This document shows, piece after piece, positions 46,601 to 57,427 of a stretch of 64,000 bases of DNA (its first letter is position 1; every line of letters begins with the position of its first letter). Both the position numbers and the translations under genes were made by a program. The stretch lies in contig OY752141.1 in assembly GCA_963573315.1 (NCBI GenBank), positions 3,410,001-3,474,000 on the forward strand, in the 5' to 3' direction. The notes under the pieces were generated by a model that ran no database searches, was not told the origin of the DNA, and saw only the letters and a list, made by a program, of their open reading frames with translations. The DNA is from Entomortierella parvispora. Taxonomy: Eukaryota; Mortierellomycota; Mortierellomycetes; Mortierellales; Mortierellaceae.

Positions 46601-49273
46601 ACCAGCATGCTTTTGCGTCTTGAATCACAAAGAAGCTGACGCAACATTTTCCAATGTACTTAGAATGTGGTGGATGAGGACGATTCGACACAGCAGTCTC
46701 AGTCAGCTATTACAGACGAAATTACGGCCACACTACGATTACTTCGATTGTTAGCCAAACATGGTGCACAGCTGTACGATGTGTTTGAAGAGAACCTAGT
46801 CGATATCAATGTCCGACCTTGGGCAAACATCATTCCACAGCTGTTTGCACGCCTCGATCACCCAGAACAGCCGGTGCAGTCCTTGATTGCAGACCTGCTT
46901 TGCAAGATTGGAGAGCAAAGCCCACAGCTGATTGTCTTCCACTGTGTAGTGGGTAGCAACTCTGCTCACAACAGTTTGGTACAGCGGAGATTGCTCAAGC
47001 ACATTGGCGAGGCCTTGACACGATCTCATCCTGAACTGTTCACGCAGGTGCAACATTTGGTCCGGGAATTGGAAAGGGTTACGGTGCTATGGGAGGAGAT
47101 ATGGTACAAGAAGATCATGACTGGTGTTCCTGAGCTCAAGAGCGCCATCCAGGACCTGACGGAGCAGTATCAAGGTCTGGAGCTGATCTCTGGATTGGGA
47201 CCGGAGGACAAACATACGGTTATGTACGACAACTATCAGCAAACCGTGATCCCTCTTTTGGCGACTTTTGAGAGCTTGCATGATTCAAACTCTAGGCCCG
47301 AGTCGAATCATGAACGGTGGTTTATCTCTGCTTTCAGGGATCGAATCCAGGATGCCCTGGAGAGCTTGCGCTCGCCGAAATCTTGGGGTAATATGTATGA
47401 AGGCCTGGCAAAATTGAAAGAGGTATGATATTATTTCTTTTCTTTATTGTTGTTGTTATTTGTCGTCACGAGGAAAAAAAACTAATATCTTTGAATGAAA
47501 TAGATTCACAGCGACCTTGGAAAGGAAGTGATGGGGTCACGCGTGCTTCAGCTCGCAGAGCTGAGCCCTGAACTGGCCTCTTTACAATCGTCTCTTATTG
47601 AAGTCCCCAATCAAACCACGGGCGTCACCATCCAGTCTTTTGACCAGCAAGTTGTTGTAATACCGACAAAGACCAAGCCAAAGAAACTGAGCCTGATGGG
47701 CTCGGACGGGAAACGATACACGTACCTGTTCAAGGGACTCGAGGACCTTCACCTCGATGAACGTTTGATGCAGCTACTCCGTATTTCGAATGGCATGCTC
47801 GTTCGCGACAAGGAATCCAACTCTAGACAATTAAGCGCGCGGCACTACGCGGTCGTTCCTCTAAGTGATAACTCGGGTATGATTCAGTGGGTCGAGAACA
47901 CGGTTTCTATCTTCACCACTATTGCGAAATGGCAGCACCGAGAATTGATGTGCAACCGTTGGATGAACGATGAAGCCGGCACACCAAGTGGACCGCAGGT
48001 GCTTCAGCGCGCCACGGAAGCGTACAACGAAAAGGCAGCTGTGGCTCTCAAGAAGGCTGGATTGCCAGCCAACCACCCTCGGAAGCTTTGGCCAAAATCT
48101 ATACTGGTGGACCTCTACCAGGAAATGGCTAGCGAAACCCCGGCCGATCTACTGGAACGCGAGCTTTGGGCGTCAAGTCCAACGTTGTCCGAATGGTGGC
48201 GAAAATCGGTTCGGTTTTCACGGTCGACGGCTGTCATGTCGATGATTGGCTATGTAATTGGTCTCGGCGACCGGCATTTGGATAATATCCTGATTGATTT
48301 CACTACAGGAGATATGGTCCATATCGACTACAATGTCTGCTTCGAGAAGGGTCGCCGGCTTCGGATCCCGGAGATTGTTCCCTTCCGGTTAACTCGCAAC
48401 ATCCTCACAAGTTTGGGTACAACAGGCGTCGAGGGCAACTTCAGGATCGCCTGCGAACAGACGATGAAGGTCATGCGAAAGAACAAGGAGATTTTGGTGA
48501 CGCTTCTAGAGGCCTTTGTGTACGACCCGCTTGTGGACTGGCAGGTCGATGTGAATGCTGCTCAAGGAGGACCCGTTGGAGGTCCGACTGGAATTCATGG
48601 AATGATAGCAGCTGACATGGGAAGCTTGGCATCGACTGGCCCAGCTGTCAACAGCAGCACAACCGACCTTGCATCTTTGTTATCAAGAGACGGACTGCAG
48701 GGTTTGGCGATAGACAGTGAAAGCGAGAGCGGAAGCGTTGTCTCGAGCTCGACTCATTCTTTAAAAAGTCGCCAACGCGACTCGAAGGCATCCTTTGATA
48801 GTAATTCCACTCGGTCCATGGGCTTTTGGCGGAGACCTTCTACAGACAGCCTGGCATCAGTCAGCAGTAGGAGTATTCAGTCGATTTCGACCAATGCGAC
48901 GACGTTGGAATCCAGCTCTAAGAGCATCACGGCAGGAGGAGGAAGCCGATGGAACACAGGCGCAGGCGATCCGTTCGTGGACTCGTCACTGGCACTCTCG
49001 AATGGCGGCGGTGGAGGTGCGAGTGCCATGTCTTTGCAGGTTCTCCTTCCTCCTCATCAACAGCAGCAACAACAACAGCAGCATCCTCCCCTGCATCAGA
49101 GGAACGCATACGCGGTTAATATCTTGCGGCGGGTGCGACACAAGCTGGAGGGACGTGACTTTGATCCGGCAAAGAAATGCAAAGTGGCGGAGCAGGTGGA
49201 CCGGGTGATTCAGGAGGCGACACAGGTGGAGAACTTGGCCAACATGTATGAGGGATGGACCCCTTGGTTATAG
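40617..49273 (+). CDS. SMG1: SMG1 phosphatidylinositol-3-kinase-related protein kinase
   Basis: SMG1 phosphorylates UPF1 in nonsense-mediated decay. I read 20 exons: 40617..40619, 40711..40816, 40915..41075, 41163..41235, 41325..41481, 41588..41721, 41793..41938, 42018..42568, 42640..42917, 43002..43116, 43204..43327, 43420..43907, 44013..44247, 44314..44407, 44493..44627, 44708..44805, 44895..46202, 46289..46546, 46664..47422 and 47504..49273. Phases agree throughout and give 2330 residues. The N-terminal part has the SMG1 hallmark GIVDLLVGWHVD. HEAT/FAT repeats fill the middle. The kinase domain starts near residue 1800 (GSDGKRYTYLFKGLEDLHLD) with catalytic loop GLGDRHLDNIL near 1995 and HIDYNVCFEKG near 2013. 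A Ser/Gln-rich insert of about 190 residues precedes the FATC end, NMYEGWTPWL, which is diagnostic of SMG1 over mTOR or ATM. The first exon, only the ATG before GTCAGT, is inferred. The human protein is longer at the N-terminus. Confidence 0.95.
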
Positions 49274-49276
49274 TTT

Positions 49277-49282
49277 AATAAA
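49277..49282 (+). terminator. Poly(A) signal of SMG1
   Basis: A canonical AATAAA lies a few bases after the SMG1 stop codon. Confidence 0.6.
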
Positions 49283-49832
49283 GAAAACTATTATATGCAT
49301 TATTATACTGTAGTCTAATACTCTTGCAGCAAAAATGCAGCTTTGGAAACGAAGAACGATGCATGGTGGCGGTGCTGACGAGGGTGACTGGGCCACAACC
49401 TTAACAAAGCCATGAGGTCATTTTGGGGGAAAAGTTTCGAAACAGAGCGGTTCAGAGAAATGGGTGGCACCATGCTGCTTGGGAGACACAGTCGGGAGAG
49501 AAGGAGAGAGCGTGCGCTGTGCATGGCATGGCACGAGGTGGGGTGGGGTCGGTGTGGCTGTTGTTGTCCTCCATGGAAGGACAAGAAAGATGACGAGAAG
49601 ATTCCTCGGTTACGAGACGGCATTTAGTCAGCAGGGACGGAGGATGGACCTTCTTTCTCCTCTTTCTGCTTCTCTTTCTTCATCTCATCACCTATCAACC
49701 CGTCTTGGCTTTCTCCATTCATCTATTCACTCACTCTCCCACTTACTTATTTACCTTATACCACCTTCGCATACACACTCATTCACAACCAAACACCCTC
49801 CCGGACAGTTTGTACCAACACAACCACCGACA
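49283..49832. other. Intergenic between SMG1 and PIL1
   Basis: It contains a C/T-rich leader at 49640-49800 in front of the PIL1 start and no recognised gene. Confidence 0.5.
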
Positions 49833-51989
49833 ATGTCCCATTTGATCGACCCATGCCTGCGCGCAACAAAGATTGCCCATGGGATCCGACGCGGCATTGA
49901 TGGCATCTCGCCGCTGAGTGGCCTTGTTCCAGAGCTGCGTATCCTTATCCAGGAACAGAAAAACGTCCTGGCCTCGCTGAAGAGGACGGCCTTTGAGAAG
50001 GAAGAAGGTACGTTCCTTTTTTCCTCCGCGTCTCCCTTCACTCTTTGCTATACTCTCTACCACTACTAAAACCATAAAAATATTCATAGCCGCCAAGCAT
50101 CTGGCCATCTATGGCAAGACTGAAGGTCCCGACATTGCCGACTCCCTCTCCAAGCTCGCTTTGCTCATCCAAAAGGCCGCGGATCTGGAGCGAGTTTACT
50201 CTGACAGCCTGGCCCAGAGTCGAGAGCTCTTCAAGGAAATCCGCGTGGCCGAGGATGAAAACTACTCGGTCCGTAAACGCAAACTGGACTTGGAGCAGCG
50301 ACTCTCGCTGGACAAGACCTACACCAATAGCAGCGTAGGCAAGGGATCGTTTTCAAAGGGATCATCTTCAAGGTCATCGTCCATCCACGGGTCGATTTCG
50401 GGAGAAGTTCATCCAGAGATGAAGCTGCTGAGACAGGAGACCATGGCGGTTGAGAATGAATTGGAAGACCTGAAGAGGAAAAAGATCAAGAAGGCGACCA
50501 CACAGCAGCTGGATGCGCTCGAGAAACTGGGCAAGGAACTTGTTGTCATTGCATACTATGGCAAGCGGATTGTGAATGGAATCGACGATACCCCCACACC
50601 AGCAGGGACGCATGCTGATGACCGCTATGCTGATTACGAAGGTAAAACAAGATGGATATGAAACTATGACGATGGTGTCCGGAATAGCTCGACTAAACGC
50701 GAAATTACATTCAACCCATCCTAGGCACAGCGAGGTCTGCATATTCTGTCAAAGCTTGTCTCGACACCTTCCAATCGTGGTCCCAGTATGCGCCTATTGT
50801 TCAAGTCTCGGATATTGACCTCGGCGATTTTCCCAAGGACAATAAGCAAGCTATGGATGCCATGCTTCAGGACCTCGCCATCAAATCCGACTCTGACTGG
50901 TACGCTCTTCAGTCCCCCAGCTCGCCCTCGTTTTCTCCAGGCACAAAGTCCCCACACCGAACAAACTCCGTGTCATCTTCCACGGTAACGGTCTCACCCA
51001 GGACCAGCATGTCGTCGGTCATGACCACAATGACGTATGTCGACGGCAAACCCGTTGTGCAAGTGATTAATGAGATCCCACCAACACCAGAGCAAGAGAA
51101 TGGGCCCAGCAACAACGGAAGCGAGATCGACGTCTCTGCTACCGCTACGAGTACCCCTAGTCCTACGACACCTGAACCCCCCATGTCGCCAGCCATCGAG
51201 TCTGCTGCACTCTCAAGACCAACAACCCTGGACCCAGTGTCGACCTCCCCAACAACAAAACACGAGATTTCTCCACTCTCACCGCCACCTGCAGGAGCAA
51301 ATGGAGGAGGAGCCCAACCGAGCCCGTTTGAACCACAGTCAACTTATATTCCAGCAACAACCTACCAGCAAGGCGAAACACATCATGAGCACAAGACATC
51401 GTCTCCTCCTTCAGGTCGAACCAGCCGACCAGTGTCAGGCGATTTTGCTTCGCGCATGCATCTGCCGCACCCTTTGATGATGCAACGTCAGCCGTCATAT
51501 CCTCCTCACCACCACCAATCTATACAGCAACCTTATCCACCCGTCAATGGAGGTCTCCTGCCATCACAAATGCCGATGTCAATGCCGATGCCAATGCCTG
51601 TCCCCCATATCCCAGAACTTGTTCCCGAGAACGGCCATAGACGCCATTCCCAACCCATCTCGGTTTCGTTCCCGGGCACCCCTCCCAACATCAATATCAT
51701 GTCCCCTACGGCACCAAGCTCTTCCGCCTCCTCGTCGTCATCTTCCTCATCATCGCCGCAAAATCGGCGTCAACAAGCACCACAGCAGGCAAGGAACCCG
51801 CAAGCTATTATCTCACTTCCTGAGTCGAGCAGTAACGGCAGTATCAGTGGCGGATTTGAAACAGATACCCTGGCGTCCCATCCTTCTTCCGCCTCGATCC
51901 AGAGACGATATGATGGTCCGCCTCCAGACTATGCAGAGGCATCCATGAGCCTACCGGCAGAGATGAGAGACAAGAAAAAAAAACTGTAG
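49833..51989 (+). CDS. PIL1: Eisosome core component Pil1/Lsp1 family
   Basis: Pil1/Lsp1 proteins are BAR-domain scaffolds that shape eisosome furrows at the fungal plasma membrane. Three exons, 49833..50007, 50090..50641 and 50725..51989, give 663 residues. The BAR-like part covers about 1-280, with IRRGIDGISPLSGLVPELR, LIQEQKNVLASLKRTAFEKE, the family-typical AAKHLAIYGKTEGPDIADSL, LLRQETMAVENELEDLKRKK and LVVIAYYGKRIVNGIDDTP. Yeast Pil1 is about 340 residues; the remaining 370 or so residues here are Pro/Ser/Thr/His-rich and predicted disordered, including poly-Ser and Met/Pro-rich runs (MPMSMPMPMPVP) and a C-terminal PPPDYAEA, a PY-type motif. The start has context ACAATGTCC. Downstream lies AATAAA at 52007-52012. 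Confidence 0.9.
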
Positions 51990-52006
51990 AAATCTCTAAG
52001 TAATGT

Positions 52007-52012
52007 AATAAA
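52007..52012 (+). terminator. Poly(A) signal of PIL1
   Basis: AATAAA lies about 20 bases after the stop codon, in the convergent 3' region shared with the kinase gene. Confidence 0.6.
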
Positions 52013-52408
52013 TGATGATCCACCGTAAACAACTTTTTACCCTTTTACTTGCGCATTGAATGATGGGTCCTTCCGGTACTTCCGCGTACGAACCAACTAA
52101 CCAGCCAAGGCGCCAATGTCGCGAGAATCAACAACGCCAAGGTTGTGGCTCACCGATATCTAGTCGCGACGCGTCCAACCATAGTTGTGGTGGTGTGTTC
52201 GTGTTAGGGAACGTTTGTGTGGCCACTCAACGAGATTTGAAAAAGTTCATGTTTACATGAGATTGTTTTATCGCTCAGAAACTGTTTGCTTTTATTATTT
52301 GGTACATGTGCAAAATGCAAGCGTTGAAAGGAAAAAAGAAATGGCAAAAAAATGAAGATATTTTTTTTTTTTGGAGGCGTGGGGGGGGGATGCGAGTGGG
52401 ATTGCATT
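52013..52408. other. Convergent 3' region between PIL1 and kinase gene
   Basis: Nothing coding is recognised. It contains a T run and G run at about 52362-52390. Confidence 0.45.
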
Positions 52409-53839
52409 CTATGCCATCACCATGTTTGAGTGAGGGCGAGGTGGGGACTTGAAAAGATCAGACAACTTGACAAAGCCGGCTTGGGCCATGATCGAGGAGT
52501 CATCCGAGTAAGTAGAGTTGGAGGAAGAAACGGCTGCGGTGGAGAAGTCGACGGGGCTTGAAAAATCCATCTCGTCGTCGTCATCCTCGTCAGCCAATTT
52601 GGACCAGGACTTGTCGGAGGCGGTCAATTGAGACCAGGTGGCGGCGGTGTGGTGGACAAGGTGGTTGCCGGGGGCGTGGTGGTTAAAGTCGCCCTCCATA
52701 TGGAACATCGAGTCGGAATAACCATCGTGGTGGCTGCTGACCTCGTCGTCGTCGTCCGAAGACAGGATCGAGGAAGAAGCCTCGGACAACTGGCGGCTGT
52801 CGCTGGTGTTGCTCTCGCAGTCCGACATGGCCTCCTCTGCATCCTTGCGGACGATCGAGTCCAGACCCCGGATCAATTCCAAGGCCTCGGCACAATCGGC
52901 CCGCTGGCTGGGGTCAACGCAGAGGACGCGATGCAAGAAATGCAAAGCGGGGGCGGTCAACTCGGGGAACATGCCATCAAGCACGCGAGGGTCCTGAGCA
53001 TATGCCTCAAAGGTTGCATCACTGTCCAGTCGCGAGACCTTCCAGGGGTTGCGACCAAAGCGCAAGTTCAAAAAGATGATGCCCAAAGCCCACACGTCCG
53101 ACTTTGCAGGAACGTAGGGACGGCGGGATCGCTGACCAGGCAAGACCTGAGGCTGTTGTTCAGGGGCCATGTAAAAAGAGCTACCGCATCCGAAATCGGA
53201 CGAGATGCGATCCTTGGTGGCAAGACCAAAATCGGCCAACTTGAGCGTGCCATCTCCAGCCACGAGGATGTTCTCGGGCTTGAGATCGCGGTGGAAGACT
53301 TGGTGCGAGTGGGAGTGGGCCAAGGCTGAGATGATCTGGACCATGGCCTGGAGAACGGACCGATCCGAGTGGACGTCCAAGGACTGACTGCCAGGCATTG
53401 AGACAAAGCCCATACCGGAATCGTTGGCGGCGGCGTGCTGGGACGTGATGGCATCAAAGAGATCGCCACCAGAGCAGTATTCCATAACGAGGTAGAGCGA
53501 ATCCTTGGTCTCAATCACCGAGGACATATCGACAATGTTGGAGTGCTGGCCATTCTTGGGAGAAGAGAGCGACAAGTGGATATCAATCTCTTGGGACTGG
53601 ATCAGCAACTGGGTCTTGGAGAGGCCGTTCTTGGAAAGACACTTGATCGCCCTGTACTCTGTCGAGGAGGACAAGGTTGAACGGGCCTTGGCAAGATAGA
53701 TGCAGCCGTAGGTACCGTAGCCGAGGACTTCGAGAATCTCGTACGAGATCTCACTCCTGGCGCTGTCCTGGAGAACCATGCCGATCTTCTCCAAAGCACC
53801 GGATCCACCAGTGTTGGACTCGAAGGAAAATGAAGACAT
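52409..53839 (-). CDS. Ser/Thr protein kinase of the Ran1/Pat1-Ksp1 type
   Basis: This single exon encodes 476 residues. All kinase subdomains needed for activity are present: glycine loop LGYGTYGCIYLAK (about 39-51), VAIK-type YRAIKCL, the alpha-C region, hinge LVMEYCSGGDLFDAI, catalytic loop VFHRDLKPENILVAG, LADFGLAT, and activation segment SSDFGCGSSFYMAPE followed by KSDVWALGIIFLNL. 'DFGCGSxFYMxPE' is characteristic of the fungal Ran1/Pat1, Ksp1, Sks1 group, which act in nutrient and meiotic signalling. The kinase ends near residue 325. The tail is Ser/Asp-rich with acidic clusters (ASSSILSSDDDDEVSS, DEDDDDEMDFSS). The precise orthologue is undecided. The ATG at 53839 is preceded on the minus strand by a pyrimidine-rich leader (53850-54480). 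Confidence 0.92.
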   Translation of the reverse strand: MSSFSFESNTGGSGALEKIGMVLQDSARSEISYEILEVLGYGTYGCIYLAKARSTLSSSTEYRAIKCLSKNGLSKTQLLIQSQEIDIHLSLSSPKNGQHSNIVDMSSVIETKDSLYLVMEYCSGGDLFDAITSQHAAANDSGMGFVSMPGSQSLDVHSDRSVLQAMVQIISALAHSHSHQVFHRDLKPENILVAGDGTLKLADFGLATKDRISSDFGCGSSFYMAPEQQPQVLPGQRSRRPYVPAKSDVWALGIIFLNLRFGRNPWKVSRLDSDATFEAYAQDPRVLDGMFPELTAPALHFLHRVLCVDPSQRADCAEALELIRGLDSIVRKDAEEAMSDCESNTSDSRQLSEASSSILSSDDDDEVSSHHDGYSDSMFHMEGDFNHHAPGNHLVHHTAATWSQLTASDKSWSKLADEDDDDEMDFSSPVDFSTAAVSSSNSTYSDDSSIMAQAGFVKLSDLFKSPPRPHSNMVMA

Positions 53840-54011
53840 TTTTTTTTGGGTGTGTTGTTGGTTGATATTCTTTGATTAAAGGAAAAGGTGAAGAAAAGAG
53901 AACACAGAAAAAGGTATCGACTAAAGGAAAACTGGAAGGCAGGGGTATGAACGAATGTGATTAGCCAGTAAAGGGACTAGAAGACGAGGACGAGAGAGAG
54001 GATGAAGTTCG

Positions 54012-54034
54012 GGTGGCGGTGGCGGTGGCGGTGG
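54012..54034. repeat. (GGTGGC)n hexanucleotide repeat
   Basis: About four tandem GGTGGC units lie upstream of the kinase gene. Confidence 0.85.
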
Positions 54035-57000
54035 TGCGGTAGCGAAGAGTGCTGGCAGGGGAAGGTTTGACAGGAGGGTTGATCATGGTGGGTTATCAGG
54101 GTGTGTGTGGGCAGGGGTGCTAGGGGAGGAGGTGCAAGTGCATGCAGGTCAGGCCAAGGTGCGGTTGAGATACGAGGAAGGAAAGGTGCAAAGAGTCCGG
54201 GAGAGGACGAGGGTGTTTAGTGAGAGACGGCCATCGTGGTGGTAGCAGCAATTGAAGATAGTGGGGAGGGTATAGGTAAGAAAAAGAAAAGAGGACAAGG
54301 AAAAAGAAAAGAAAAGAAAAGAGAAAAAGAGAAGAACGAGAAGATGTTGCGAAGAGGGAGAATGAGGAAGAGATGAGGAAAGAAGGGGGATGGAAGGAAA
54401 GAGAGCGAGGGTTTTATTCAAGGAAAGGAAGGGAAGGGAAGGGAACGGCCAACAAAGCGGCAGAATGACGAAGCGGACGAGCCAGAAACGAATGGGTGAC
54501 TGGGAGTGGAGTGACAGAAGAGGCAACTGGGCCGTGATTGGTGGGCGGGTCCGTATTTTTATCGCGGCAGTTTGTCTTTCGTGTGCGTGCTGGTTCCAAT
54601 CACACCACGGGGGCACCCCACGAACAAAACAGAGAGACAGAGCGCTGACTGGCTGGCTGGCCGGCTATCTGTCTGTCTGTCTGACCCGGTTGACGTGCTG
54701 CCGGGTGCTGTTGGACTAACGAGGGTGTTCCAGCACACAATCACAACAAAAATACTTTGAATATTAGTATTACATCAATTGGTATCAACACAATAATGCA
54801 AATCACCTCGAATCAGACGCAAGCAAACACACACAGCCGACATCACTGATCACTCACGAGAGAAAGCCAAAGAAGACTCTGGAACAAATCAGCCCGTCCG
54901 TTGGTCGGTTGGCTCTTTGCGTGATTTGTGTTATTTGTGTGATTTGTATGAGGGATTTGCTACTACTATTCCAGATTCTGGTTCCAGGAGAGTCTTGCTT
55001 TCCTCTCCTCTCTGCCGTCACAGACTGAGAGAGACAGAAGAGGTGAAAAAAGGGGCCGGCAGGCAGACCGGCAGACAGACCAGACAGACCCACTTGATCC
55101 CTGACTGACCGCAACAAACAACATTCCAAACAGTGTTCCATCCAACGGCCCTCTTTGTTCATTTTGCCTTTCCTGACCTGTCCTGCCCTGTCAGGCCACT
55201 GAGCAGACGTCAGAGGGGGTGGGGTGGGGTGCGGGTATGTGTGTTCTTCCTCCTGCGAGCTTGGACTTTTTGTTTTGCTAGTCATCACGCGTGCTCTCCC
55301 TTCTCCGTCATAATATGTCCTGCATCTTCTGCCCGTGGCACAAGACCTTATTTTTTCAGCGACCAAAAGTTCTGGGGGGGGAATTCCATCAAATGGAACT
55401 TCAAAGAACAAACAACAAAAGCGACGCGCCAAGATGTCAAGATCAACCTGTTCGCCCTCAAGCCACAAAAACGTAACTTGATGAAGATGTATGTTACTCG
55501 GAAGTACTCCGGGCACTTTAGGACTCGGAACCTTAGATATTCGTCAAAACCCGCGCATGTAGAGCCGCACTCTTGCTCGTTCTTGCCCATGTGCTTGCAC
55601 TTGCACCCGACTTGTCTATCACCAGATCAAGATGGGGAGGAAAATTTTCTGGAATTGCTCACCCTCTCTCTTAACATCTCTTGACTGAACGTAACATCAT
55701 GAAAAGCAAACAACGGCTGACTTTCTAAGGGAAATGGTCACCTGACGACGACGCACTTCTCAACAAGTCGAGACTCTGACCCCACCTTTTCTCTTTGCTG
55801 CAGCGTTGTTGCTACTGTGTGCAAACATATGTGTGTGTGAGCGGGTGAATCAAAAGAGGAAAGCAAAATCACGGATGCAGGGAATCCTCTCTCTTTTGTT
55901 CCCGTGCGAGCGGCAAAGAGAAAACGAACGAGAAAACCTTAAGATCCCTTCGACTGGCGTGGTCATGCACTCTTCAGAGATCTTGACTTGATTAAAGCCA
56001 GGCTCACAAAACCAACAAAGAAGTGGGGGAGAGAAGGTCAGACTAGTGTCTGAAAGATCAAAACAAACGCCAGAAAGTAAGAATGAGTTGGCGATGCCAT
56101 TGTAGTCTGACCCAGGGCGCAATGGATATCAAATGCAGGTAAAGGACCACATGAGCTAACGAGGACAGAGGAGGAGGAGCGCCCGAAAGTCAGAAACGGC
56201 ACCTTTACGGGAAACTAACCATTACACTCGTTACACAACACCCCAAGTATGTATGCGTGCAGAGATACAAAGGAAGCAGAAGGGATCAGGCGAGCAGAAG
56301 CGACTGCTCCGATGATAATTGGTTGTCGCGTCTCCTGGCACATACATCGCGTGGAATATAATACATGGTCGGGCACTTGCTAAACAGGATACAGATTTAT
56401 CTTTGCAGGATCAGTTAGAAAAACGCGTCAGCATCAGAAAGATTTCCTCTACTCGTTGTCGACCACCACAGAGAAGTAATTGAAAGCCCAGCCAGCGTTT
56501 GTTGCGATATACCCTTGTCTCCATGAACTGTCACTGCATCCACGCCGTCGTGATACTCATCGCAAGAAGACGGATCGAGACCGTTGGCGTACTGAAGGGT
56601 CGAATTCCCGGGAGTGTGTTACCGAATCATCGTTATCTACCTATCGCACGCTCGCAATCAACATCATCAACAATATCGCTAGAGAATCAACAGGCCGAGG
56701 CTGAAAACTAAGGTCTTTGCTCATGGGGAAGATGCAGGGCATCAAAACAAACACCACTGAACCAATACAAGACAACCATTCACTTACATTGAACTGCACC
56801 ATCGCTAAATAACACATAAATTACTGAGGGGACCAAACACCAGAATTATGGTCGACGCGGAAGACACCGAGGGAGGAAACACAGATCCAATAATCTTGAT
56901 CATTATCGGAGGACAGGACCCAACTCTATTTTCCTGTCCATGGTGCACAATGGACCCTTTTGACCCTTTTGGCCCTTGCTGGAGTAGAGCTCTCACAATC

Positions 57001-57303
57001 CATGGGCTTTCTGCATCCCTATTCCGTGGACAAGTTTACTCAACCTTCCTCAATAGCTTTTCGCGCAGGTACTCTAGTGCTCCGGTCCCGACTGGTGCTG
57101 TAATCTGTGTAATCTTTGCTTTGCTCTCTGTGTTTTTGCGCCCGTCCCTGTCACCGGGCCCTTGTCTCTTCGTCTTGATCAATGAGCTCAGCTCACTGTG
57201 GCTACAATAGAAGGGGTAACCGCGATGAAAGTGGCGAGTATTGACGTGCAATGGCCGTATTTAAGTCCAAACAATTGTTGTGTGTTCACACCGCATCGTC
57301 CTG

Positions 57304-57311
57304 TATATAAA
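57304..57311 (+). promoter_or_regulatory. TATA box of the chitinase gene
   Basis: TATATAAA lies about 117 bases upstream of the chitinase ATG, followed by a C/T-rich leader. It is the clearest TATA element in the window and fits an inducible secreted enzyme. Confidence 0.65.
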
Positions 57312-57427
57312 CCTCCCCATTCAACTTTCCCAGTCCTCCTTTCCCTCTATTCTCAACTCCCCCCACTGACACTCACTCCTCCTCAGTTTCCCTCCATCTC
57401 TCTCGTCTTCATTACAAAAAAGAAACG

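Larger units (their letters stand above)
53840..57427. other. 3.6 kb region without a convincing gene
   Basis: The first 600 bases are purine-rich on + and form the leader of the minus-strand kinase. The rest holds short frames (for example 55133-55684 + and 56848-57210 +) without recognisable domains. Simple repeats are seen at 54012-54034, 54670-54682 and about 55060-55090. From 57190 on it is the chitinase promoter. Confidence 0.45.

Noticed and set aside
56848..57210. 120-codon plus-strand open frame upstream of the chitinase
   Set aside because: No recognisable feature; it overlaps the probable promoter region and has no leader of the type seen for other genes.
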